64,000 nucleotides of DNA from Paralithodes platypus (taxonomy: Eukaryota > Arthropoda > Malacostraca > Decapoda > Lithodidae), in NCBI GenBank assembly GCA_032716605.1, contig CM064509.1, positions 40,894,866 through 40,958,865 of the forward strand, in the 5' to 3' direction. The notes below the pieces were generated by a model that saw only the letters and a list, made by a program, of their open reading frames with translations, was not told the DNA's origin and made no database searches. The first letter of the stretch is position 1. Each line of letters opens with the position of its first letter. Below are positions 61,601-64,000 of this stretch, in pieces. A program made the translations under genes and the position numbers.

Positions 61601-61886
61601 TAAATTAATTACATAATAGTAAAAGTGAGGCGAGTAATGATGAAAGGCAGCCACCAAACTTTGGACGGAGTAGAATATAATTATTATGCTGAATTAATCC
61701 ATTCAGAGCTATCCAGTATCCAAAGTACAAATATCAAGTCATCGTAATGTTATAAACACTAGGTAAAACTGAAGGTAAGTGACACTGACCACACTTGGTG
61801 CACATTTTGTGGTAGGGTCGGCCCAGCACGATCTTCTCCTCAGCGAAGTACACTGGCTTCTGGCACTTGGGGCACTGACCCGGCAT
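29593..61886 (-). CDS. CSRP-like: Muscle LIM / cysteine- and glycine-rich protein, two LIM domains (five coding exons)
   Basis: Joining 61886-61790, 58378-58224, 49727-49601, 47747-47610 and 29657-29593 on the minus strand keeps one frame: 97+155+127+138+65 = 582 nt, 193 codons plus TAG. All introns are GT...AG. Both LIM domains have canonical spacing: C5, C8, H26, C29 / C32, C35, C53, C56, and C123, C126, H144, C147 / C150, C153, C171, C174. A glycine-rich segment with FGPKGYGYG follows LIM1, and a shortened one (FGPKGYWGW) follows LIM2. In known families such proteins are about 190-200 aa adaptors that bind alpha-actinin and actin at Z-discs and can act in the nucleus during muscle differentiation. 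Introns are about 3.4, 8.5, 1.9 and 18 kb, and the last holds a nested LTR retrotransposon in antisense. Confidence 0.93.
29701..29985. repeat. Imperfect 143-bp tandem duplication
   Basis: Two diverged copies begin at about 29701 and 29844. They share GGAATACAGAGA/GGTATACAGAGA, TATAATGAAAGAT and a purine-rich GAAGAGAGG block. It lies in CSRP intron 4, just upstream of exon 5. Confidence 0.65.
30390..31330 (-). pseudogene. Decayed LINE reverse transcriptase
   Basis: The minus-strand reading gives a recognisable RT in order: [23 protein letters not shown], a [15 protein letters not shown] palm motif, [26 protein letters not shown] (FADD box) and VKDLGVLM. In-frame stops interrupt it (near 30855, 30960 and 30690). 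A 24-34-bp segment with ACCATGGTCACACTTATCAAT is present three times at 30970-31063, expanding the palm motif. No ends or target duplication were found. Confidence 0.8.
31331..32292. other. Intronic AT-rich DNA, no gene seen
   Basis: A 65-codon open frame at 31489-31686 (plus strand) has no recognisable domain. A (CTA)n microsatellite lies at about 32121-32152. Nothing else was identified. Confidence 0.5.
32293..32474. mobile_element. Perfectly folding palindromic element
   Basis: Terminal inverted repeats GACTACAGTA(G/A)ATCTGG are at both ends. The interior arms (ATCGGAGAACGAACCCCCAA... and its complement) pair almost throughout, around a short AT-rich centre near 32390-32400. No coding capacity; MITE-like. 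Target duplication not clear. Confidence 0.65.
32878..33260 (-). mobile_element. Jockey-like LINE 3' fragment with poly-A tail
   Basis: The T run at about 32878-32900 is the poly-A tail. The minus strand upstream of it encodes a C-terminal RT segment (about 33240-32950) with the [13 protein letters not shown] motif characteristic of jockey/CR1 elements. Severely 5'-truncated. Confidence 0.75.
33261..35398. other. Intronic DNA with minor repeats, no gene seen
   Basis: At 34331-34385, GGTACCAAC...GCTAACTGAATAAATATTATT matches the inner right arm plus (TTA)n of the element at 1844-2173, so a fragment of that family is present. A 114-codon plus frame at 35011-35355 has no recognisable domain. 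Nothing else was recognised. Confidence 0.5.
35403..36057 (+). mobile_element. Older Gypsy solo LTR, left part (interrupted)
   Basis: It begins TGTTACGCTGCCC and parallels the young LTR throughout: CTCGCTAGCGCTC, TTGTCACAG, a CTTTGCAAT-type segment and CTCTCTCTGAACTTCTTCT. It is clearly diverged. It is preceded by CTCT (35399-35402) and broken by the young element at the ATAG at 36054-36057. The right part resumes at 45307. Confidence 0.85.
36058..37761 (+). repeat. 5' LTR of the Gmr1-like element
   Basis: 1,704 bp, TG...CA ends. I counted about 11 substitutions and one 2-bp indel against the 3' LTR, roughly 0.7% divergence, so insertion was recent. The LTR is more GC-rich than the surrounding intron. 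A TATA-rich stretch at about 36230-36260 could serve the promoter, but this is unproven. Confidence 0.95.
37764..37781 (+). promoter_or_regulatory. Primer binding site
   Basis: TGGCGACCTAGCTCAGGA lies two bases after the 5' LTR. It starts with TGG, the complement of a tRNA CCA end, as expected of a minus-strand primer site. The matching host tRNA was not identified. Confidence 0.7.
37980..41351 (+). CDS. Gag - protease - integrase polyprotein of Gmr1-like element
   Basis: The start is taken at ATG 37980 (MGDESD); the open frame also contains upstream non-ATG codons. In order: an N-terminal helical domain; a coiled coil with four 11-residue repeats around [10 protein letters not shown] (about residues 155-205); a capsid region (about 244-404) whose second half is SCAN-like, with [22 protein letters not shown] and [10 protein letters not shown]; a CCHC zinc knuckle C471-x2-C474-x4-H479-x4-C484; a protease active site DTGAS at D558; an integrase zinc finger with AGHLGVRKT and CHTC; and the catalytic triad D920, D979 and E1015 with D-x35-E spacing. 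Gag and pol share one frame without a stop. The frame ends at TAG 41349-41351, just before the integrase C-terminal domain, apparently through a one-base loss. Confidence 0.95.
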   Translation: MGDESDHTESSGNDAGSDGQMPGALVTSEEAAKKFLEVPITADRLEGISKYGLQCLAPLMGLKVAHGIKKNDLRACVLGAASEVQGGEGARGLLLEPPLHSTPIGTSRMPEFSTFPQADSRWQRGLGSLGGPPIVAPPPQGFTTEMLFQLEMANQQRQADLELAKAKQQTDLELAKAKQQTDLELAKAKQQTDLELARIKSESEAESTRYRADIDLEKTRVETTGQRLGGGNRGHDQSLSHLLKLVPVFDESGVTEFFMRFEKKCQEHQWPGEKWAALVSSRLVGKGLRAYDALPIESHIIYEELKEAVLRAYELQPETYRLKFRGVTKGRESTFLEHARELSDAFGNWLRSEKATTFDDIKQLVLLEQFFKCTGGDLTLNLKEKQPKTLQEAAEMADLRLSLIRGCGSDQRSEAGSKGRDAPPPRVSGIPYANKYKSHDTKTDHKTSTVPFKKGPGPSQYQGKPKGELECYHCHKKGHFARVCPSKPPTAAVSLACNIGVSPKSSEFARGSSSEAEAQPMQKHLGGSNPAQDVFCDHRGRGCVMWAGRKHGVEVLRDTGASQTLMKNLTGYPINAARVVVVQGINATRSYPLVRLELEVDGVARELDVGIVEKLPVEGVDLLLGNDFAMTASEVLPLVVAERPSDVSREEQEWVERCQTQPMACVVTRARAAKVSQPSPPSSDQRRNDQQEEAKAGVGFKSFDSAALLGDSVLASLLNSGVAPGPVIESDEAGHDETPRQQRYVHRERQREQPSIGEGHALLREQLDRLALSDIRRLQLEDPELQTCANGAVELDEDGDAQPGDFFYLEGILYRRFQDPKRSWQEGSGVVDQLVVPRECRDSLLRLAHDIPLAGHLGVRKTVAALEKLFWWPGLKGQVVTWIARCHTCQRVGKPNQTIPRAPLHPIPVSGPPISKVIIDMVGPLPPTSAGNKFLLTIMDVATRYPDAYPMRNGTAKTVVRNLLLYCSRYGYPQEVQSDQGSNFTSNLFKQTMIQHGISTVVSSAYHPESQGVLERWHATLKSMLRCYCAENGKDWDLGLPYVLFAAREVPGESLGFSPNELVFGHQVRGPLHMVKEIWEGTAKPCSMLRYVLESRERMLRSLELAGRNLVSSQARMKDRYDT
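41348..42538 (+). pseudogene. Integrase C-terminal (GPY/F) domain and reverse transcriptase, second frame
   Basis: Read in the -1 frame relative to the preceding ORF, it continues the integrase tail ([14 protein letters not shown], then KYAGPYRVV, the GPY/F motif). After a spacer it enters a Gypsy-type [53 protein letters not shown] and the catalytic YLDDVIIY (about 42288). It ends at TGA 42536-42538, where one T appears to be missing from a T run; the frame continues shifted by -1. No canonical slippery heptamer was recognised at either junction, so disabling indels or base-call errors are likelier than programmed frameshifting. Confidence 0.9.
42529..43098 (+). pseudogene. RT connection and RNase H domain, third frame
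   Basis: It starts at [14 protein letters not shown], the conserved Gypsy segment right after RT, and carries RNase H signatures: [14 protein letters not shown] (first Asp), [17 protein letters not shown] (Glu), [12 protein letters not shown] (Asp) and [10 protein letters not shown] (last Asp). A stop at 43096-43098 ends the coding region 0.5 kb before the 3' LTR, leaving no room for a downstream integrase. It has no start of its own; it is the continuation of pol. Confidence 0.92.
43099..43596 (+). other. Element 3' untranslated segment
   Basis: Non-coding DNA between the RNase H stop and the 3' LTR, AT-rich in the middle. A segment at about 43505-43560 (GGCAGAGTGGTTAGGAG...) resembles a serine/leucine-type tRNA D arm but does not fold into a tRNA. 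No envelope frame is seen. Confidence 0.6.
43589..43595 (+). promoter_or_regulatory. Polypurine tract candidate
   Basis: A run of seven G lies one base before the 3' LTR. This is the position where plus-strand DNA synthesis is primed in LTR elements. The tract is short. Confidence 0.5.
43597..45302 (+). repeat. 3' LTR of the Gmr1-like element
   Basis: 1,706 bp, collinear with the 5' LTR. The 2-bp difference is GTATATG versus GTATG near 44243. It is directly preceded by a G run. Confidence 0.95.
45307..46448 (+). mobile_element. Older Gypsy solo LTR, right part
   Basis: It continues the LTR interrupted at 36057 and matches the second half of the young LTR: CGTTGTCTGAG, CCAAGAGAGCGTCC, GTTGTTGCA, ATCTAGTCCA. 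It ends in GTCATAACA and is followed by CTCT (46449-46452), the same 4 bp as precedes 35403. Total reconstructed length is about 1.8 kb. There are no internal genes, so it is a solo LTR left by LTR-LTR recombination. Confidence 0.85.
46453..47400. repeat. Intronic segment with six dispersed copies of a ~20-nt motif
   Basis: Variants of TAAGACACTGGTGAAACGGC occur at about 46521, 46717, 46772, 46821, 46929 and 46978. They are irregularly spaced and often flanked by short complementary GGAG/CTCC or GAG/CTC stretches. No coding frame spans them. Not recognised. Confidence 0.6.
47610..47747 (-). CDS. CSRP-like: CSRP-like exon 4 (core of LIM2)
   Basis: The acceptor CCCCATCAG ends at 47748 and the donor C|GTTAGT follows 47610. 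It encodes residues 127-172, including [12 protein letters not shown] (H144, C147, C150, C153) and DIYC (C171). Phase 1 at both ends. Confidence 0.93.
47954..48111. repeat. 52-bp tandem repeat, three units
   Basis: Three near-identical units with TTAATATATAAAACCATG and TTATGCATACTACTG, in CSRP intron 3. Confidence 0.8.
48702..48818. promoter_or_regulatory. Cluster of three TGACGC-x4-GCGTCA palindromes
   Basis: Inverted repeats at 48702-48721, 48743-48766 and 48797-48818 each pair TATGACGC with GCGTCATA around a 4-bp centre; the middle one has GTGTCA. TGACG is the half-site of CREB/ATF-type bZIP factors. A regulatory role in this intron is speculation. Confidence 0.35.
49601..49727 (-). CDS. 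CSRP-like: CSRP-like exon 3 (inter-LIM linker and first cysteines of LIM2)
   Basis: The acceptor TTTGTACCCTTCAG ends at 49728 and the strong donor T|GTACGTAC follows 49601. It encodes residues 85-126, a proline- and alanine-rich linker ending in DYCARC (ligands C123 and C126). It ends in phase 1, which matches exon 4. Confidence 0.88.
49728..50618. other. Intron 2 DNA, no feature seen
   Basis: AT-rich, with one poly-A run near 50093-50108. No recognised element and no coding frame. Confidence 0.5.
50619..53719. repeat. 22-bp minisatellite, about 141 units
   Basis: Units of 22 bp with core CTATTTGTTGAACCATAGCT, followed by GA or CA. Two frequent variants (AGCTGACT/AGCTCACT) and a third (GAACC/GAATC) are intermixed along the array. 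A stray single unit recurs at 53751-53773 after a 30-bp interruption. It lies in CSRP intron 2. Confidence 0.97.
53772..54231. repeat. 42-bp minisatellite, 11 units
   Basis: Units of 42 bp containing AAAGAAGCTCTGGGGCCACT and TTTAGGTATACACAATTAC. They are almost invariant apart from one-base losses near 53943 and 54147. Because 42 is divisible by three, short repetitive open frames occur on both strands; they are not genes. Confidence 0.95.
54340..55025 (+). pseudogene. Decayed LINE reverse transcriptase, N-terminal part
   Basis: Fragments of an RT in changing frames: [43 protein letters not shown] and [18 protein letters not shown]. It is related to the LINE at 1-1440 but retains the region upstream of the palm. 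Multiple stops and frameshifts. Confidence 0.7.
55140..55960 (+). pseudogene. Jockey/CR1-type LINE C-terminal RT fragment
   Basis: Shifting plus-strand frames give [40 protein letters not shown] and [13 protein letters not shown], the usual C-terminal signature of jockey-like RTs. Stops and indels make it non-functional. Confidence 0.75.
56090..57720 (+). mobile_element. Decayed LINE of the same family as 1-1440
   Basis: RT segments in order: [16 protein letters not shown], a palm segment near 56310, [11 protein letters not shown], a [10 protein letters not shown] motif, [15 protein letters not shown] and [11 protein letters not shown] (with KYLGG), then [10 protein letters not shown]. The 3' tail with CAGGCGCCTGGCC and the T-rich end is at 57400-57720. 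Many stops and frameshifts interrupt it. It shares both RT and 3' UTR with the element at the left edge of the window. Confidence 0.85.
57776..58022 (+). pseudogene. LINE C-terminal fragment (GHVERMD / [10 protein letters not shown] type)
   Basis: Encodes [18 protein letters not shown], then after a stop [26 protein letters not shown], a conserved C-terminus of a second LINE family. The same family is present at 59575-60280 and 60965-61260. Confidence 0.75.
58224..58378 (-). CDS. CSRP-like: CSRP-like exon 2 (second half of LIM1, glycine-rich region)
   Basis: The acceptor CCATCATCAG ends at 58379 and the donor GAG|GTTGGT lies at 58224/58223. It encodes residues 33-84: ligands C35, C53 and C56, the [10 protein letters not shown] motif and the glycine-rich [14 protein letters not shown] stretch typical of CSRP/MLP proteins. 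It starts in phase 1 and ends in phase 0. Confidence 0.93.
58625..58688. repeat. (TA)n microsatellite
   Basis: About 60 bp of uninterrupted TA immediately upstream of a CR1-like fragment. Confidence 0.9.
58690..59490 (+). mobile_element. CR1/L2-like LINE 3' end
   Basis: An open 189-codon frame (58710-59279) encodes an RT C-terminus: [50 protein letters not shown] and [18 protein letters not shown] motifs. It is followed by a 200-bp 3' UTR ending in short ATGTTCTT repeats. The same 3' end recurs at 62428-62735. Severely 5'-truncated, with an open remaining frame. Confidence 0.85.
59575..60280 (-). pseudogene. LINE C-terminal fragment with CxxC...C motif
   Basis: On the minus strand: [37 protein letters not shown], then [29 protein letters not shown] and [10 protein letters not shown] down to about 59577. 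The zinc-finger-like WVHKRCSG block and the GRPRKTWDQ tail belong to a LINE family common in arthropods. Stops and frameshifts are present. Confidence 0.75.
60281..60793. other. AT-rich intron 1 DNA, no feature seen
   Basis: No gene or recognised element was found in this stretch. Confidence 0.5.
60794..60960. repeat. 83-bp tandem duplication
   Basis: Two almost identical units start at 60794 and 60877 (CACTTTGAATTACATTACAA...). They differ at a few bases near the end. Confidence 0.85.
60965..61260 (+). pseudogene. LINE C-terminal fragment with internal 44-bp duplication
   Basis: A degraded [18 protein letters not shown] segment of the same family as 57776-58022. A 44-bp segment (CAAGTACATGAACGTGAAGG...) is duplicated in tandem at 61060-61147. 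Confidence 0.6.
61262..61545 (-). pseudogene. CR1/L2-like LINE fragment
   Basis: The minus strand reads [21 protein letters not shown], then WNRLAS and KLDRHMDEM, and a relic of the 3' UTR (GCCAATCGGCTTTCTG complement). Same family as 58690-59490 in the opposite orientation. Confidence 0.75.
61790..61886 (-). CDS. CSRP-like: CSRP-like exon 1 (start codon, first half of LIM1)
   Basis: The ATG is at 61886-61884 in the context CCACCAGGATG. It encodes 32 residues starting MPGQCPKC and ending KMCTKC, with zinc ligands C5, C8, H26, C29 and C32. The donor G|GTCAGT is in phase 1. Upstream, CTTCTCTTTCAG (minus strand, ending at 61997) is a convincing acceptor, so the exon probably spans 61996-61790 and the transcript begins in a non-coding exon further upstream. 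Confidence 0.92.
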
Positions 61887-62117
61887 CCTGGTGGTTTATG
61901 TCAAGGGCTCACGGGCTACCTGGGGTCACAATGATGGTCACACCACGGGAGCAGATGGAACCTCGGGATGGCAAAATGGAACCAGAAACTTTGTGCCTGA
62001 AAGAGAAGATTGATATTGTTGAATATTCTGGATAGCAGTATGGAAAAGGTTGTAAACACATGTGCGGGAATAAACGTGCCAAGGTCAAATATTTAGTGAT
62101 ATATTGAGAGAGAGGTA

Positions 62118-62195
62118 TCCTGGCCAGGATTCGAACCCACTCACTCCAGGTATATTTGAGAGAGTTGGGTACCGTAACCACTCTGCCATGAGCGG
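62118..62195 (-). mobile_element. tRNA-derived SINE-like head
   Basis: On the minus strand, GGCAGAGTGGTTACGGTACC (A-box-like) and GGGTTCGAATCCTGG (B box) are separated by an elongated middle part. The ends do not pair as an acceptor stem, so it is a relic and not a functional tRNA. Confidence 0.5.
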
Positions 62196-62349
62196 ATATA
62201 AGGGAATCAACCTTAGTTCTTATTTGAAGAACCAGATTATAGTTTCGTGGACTATGCCTTCACGCACGTGGCGAATTTTTTAGACTTGAACCATGACTAT
62301 TTTACACATTCTCCTCTGCCAACTCGGCTAAGCAAAACGATGTTAATCG

Positions 62350-62385
62350 TCCTGGTACTATTATGGATCCATAATAGTACCAGGA
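62350..62385. repeat. 36-bp perfect palindrome
   Basis: The segment is identical to its own reverse complement with no loop (centre GGATCC, arms with GGTACTATTAT). It sits just upstream of a truncated CR1-like 3' end. Confidence 0.9.
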
Positions 62386-62427
62386 TGTGGTGGTATAGGT
62401 GGCTGGACCTCCTGCCTCTATGGTTAT

Positions 62428-62735
62428 AGAGTGCTATAGTGGGATCTAAAACTGTAGGGAGCTTTAAGATAAAATTGGATAAGCATATGGACGAGAAGGG
62501 TTGGGTGTGAAGGGGGATCAGCCGGGTTGGGCCAATCAGCGCTCTGCAGACCCCCATAATCCTGCGTTAATCTCTAACCGTTTTGGTAAGATGATCCTCA
62601 GGGTATTAGAGTGTTGAGCCTATAATTGGGCTTTGTAATTGATTTGGGGTTGTGTGGGACAGGGATCTGCCTTGCTTAGGCCAATCGGCTTTCTGCAGAC
62701 TCCCATTTTCTTATGTTCTTATGTTCTTATGTTCA
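62428..62735 (+). mobile_element. CR1/L2-like LINE 3' end, second copy
   Basis: From GTGCTATAGTGGGATCTAAA to the terminal ATGTTCTT repeats, it matches 59198-59490 at most positions and keeps only the last ~20 codons and the 3' UTR. Confidence 0.88.
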
Positions 62736-63020
62736 CATCCTAGCTCTAGCAGTTACATTATATACCTCTATAATTCTTAGAAGTACAGCGTTTTACAAGG
62801 TGGAAATATCGTCTGAAGATAACCAAATAAAACCAAAATGAATGTGATCGTATTTCTGTACTGTGAGGCCTTTGTGTTATGACTATCATTACACAACAAC
62901 TTATAGATATCAAGGAGATAAACATTATCTCCCCTTAACCCTTTCAGTACGTGTGTTATATTGTATGCTAGCTATATTTAGACGATAGTATGCAGCTTAG
63001 GAAAGACCTGTGGTAGTTAA

Positions 63021-63379
63021 GGGGAGGCAGACCGTTTGTTTGGTCTATTAATTAATTTATTCATATATTTTTTAGTTTCCTCCCTAGACCTCCATCAAAC
63101 TTAGAAAAAAAACCTAGACCCTCCTGCAAGATAAATTTGTAAATTTTTCGGTAGAAAATTTTCCCAGCCGAAGGCCGGTTCCTCTTATCATTGGAGGCTC
63201 GCTATCGCTCGCCAGGAAATAATCGATACCTAAATGTCACGAAATGTCTTAAAATTGGTAACGAAATGGGGCGAAAGGTGTTAAAATCGCCAAACTAATG
63301 GGCCGAACGTCTTATAATTTCAAAACTATTGGGCTAAACAATAGGGAGAAGGGGGTCCAGAAAAACGGTCTGCCTCCCC
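63021..63379. mobile_element. TTAA-flanked MITE with 17-bp terminal inverted repeats
   Basis: TTAA at 63017-63020 and 63380-63383. Termini GGGGAGGCAGACCGTTT are perfect inverted repeats. The interior carries the family core (TAAATTTGTAAATTTTTCGG, GCCGAAGGCC, GGCTCGCTATCGCTCGCC). Non-coding. Confidence 0.8.
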
Positions 63380-63407
63380 TTAAAAAGGTTGGTTGATATA
63401 GTTTGAA

Positions 63408-63510
63408 GCCTCTGTATTGCTAGAGGCTTTTCCTAAGCTGAAAAAAATCGTCTTATAAGCCTTTGTATTGCTAGAGGTGTTTCCTAAGCTGAAAAAAAGT
63501 CGTCTTATAG
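63408..63510. repeat. About 51-bp tandem duplication
   Basis: Two units share TGTATTGCTAGAGG and TTTCCTAAGCTGAAAAAAA. It lies between two TTAA elements. Confidence 0.75.
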
Positions 63511-63637
63511 CTGTCAGATAATGATGAAAAAGTTGTGCCACTGGTATTGTATAGGGGATAACATATTGGCTCCCACAAGTAACTCCCACTAAGCAGTACC
63601 GGTATAAAATAATTTGATGTTCTACTGAAGGGGTTAA

Positions 63638-63999
63638 GGGGGTAGTGTTTGTTTTGGTCTATATATTCATTTTTAACTATATTTGTTTAGCTTCCTCGCT
63701 AGACCTCCATCAAGCTAAAAAAGATCACTCCCTAGACCTTCTTTAAAGGATAAATTTGTAAATTTTTCGGAAGAAAAATGTCCCGGCCGAAGGCCAATTC
63801 CTTCTAAAATTATAGGCTCGCTATCGCTCGCCAAGAAAAGATCGACACCTAAATGGCACGAAACGTCTTAACATTGACAAAGAAATGGGGCGAAATGTCT
63901 CAAAATCGCCAAACTAACGGAAATAACGTCATAAAATTACAAAACCGATATGCTAAACATGAGGGAGAAGGGAGTCCATAAAAAGCGAGTACTACCCCC
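63638..63999. mobile_element. TTAA-family MITE at the right edge
   Basis: Left TTAA at 63634-63637, followed by GGGGGTAGTG. The right end ACTACCCCC mirrors it, and the window's last base is the T expected to begin the second TTAA. The core matches the element at 63021, but the terminal 20 bp differ. Confidence 0.7.
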
Positions 64000-64000
64000 T

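Overview
The window is animal nuclear DNA, most likely from a decapod crustacean. It has spliced genes with GT-AG introns, very dense non-LTR retrotransposon debris, tRNA-derived SINEs, TTAA-flanked hairpin elements and kilobase-long minisatellites. The organism call is an inference from gene and repeat style; no rRNA or mitochondrial marker is present.

Only one host gene is well supported. It is a muscle-LIM/CSRP-type protein on the minus strand, in five coding exons: 61886-61790, 58378-58224, 49727-49601, 47747-47610 and 29657-29593. The exons join in phase to 193 codons plus stop, with two complete canonical LIM zinc-binding domains. Intron 4 is about 18 kb, and intron 2 (8.5 kb) carries two minisatellites. 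The promoter and any upstream non-coding exon appear to lie beyond the start codon, after a probable acceptor at 61997-61999.

Layout: 1-1440 is the 3' end of a LINE. 1450-12472 and 12573-25443 are two near-identical copies of one block, separated by exactly 100 Ns; this looks like two unmerged overlapping contigs. Each copy holds hairpin elements, a 32-bp minisatellite (about 102 versus 159 units), a tRNA-derived SINE with perfect target-site duplications, TTAA-flanked palindromic elements, a frameshifted jockey-like LINE, two tRNA-like SINE heads and a 34-bp array. 25437-28688 is a 29/33-bp minisatellite. 29593-61886 is the CSRP gene with its intronic repeats. 62-64 kb holds a CR1-like 3' end and two more TTAA elements.

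The most interesting object is a 9.2-kb Ty3/Gypsy LTR retrotransposon (36058-45302, plus strand, antisense in CSRP intron 4). Its two 1.7-kb LTRs are about 99% identical and it has a 4-bp target duplication (ATAG). Its domain order is Gag - protease - integrase - reverse transcriptase - RNase H. Integrase therefore lies upstream of RT, as in Ty1/copia and the Gmr1 group, not downstream as in ordinary Gypsy elements. The Gag also carries a SCAN-like capsid segment, an independent Gmr1-group hallmark. The element is inserted inside an older, related solo LTR with its own CTCT duplication, so two rounds of activity are recorded. Pol is broken by two -1 frame changes.
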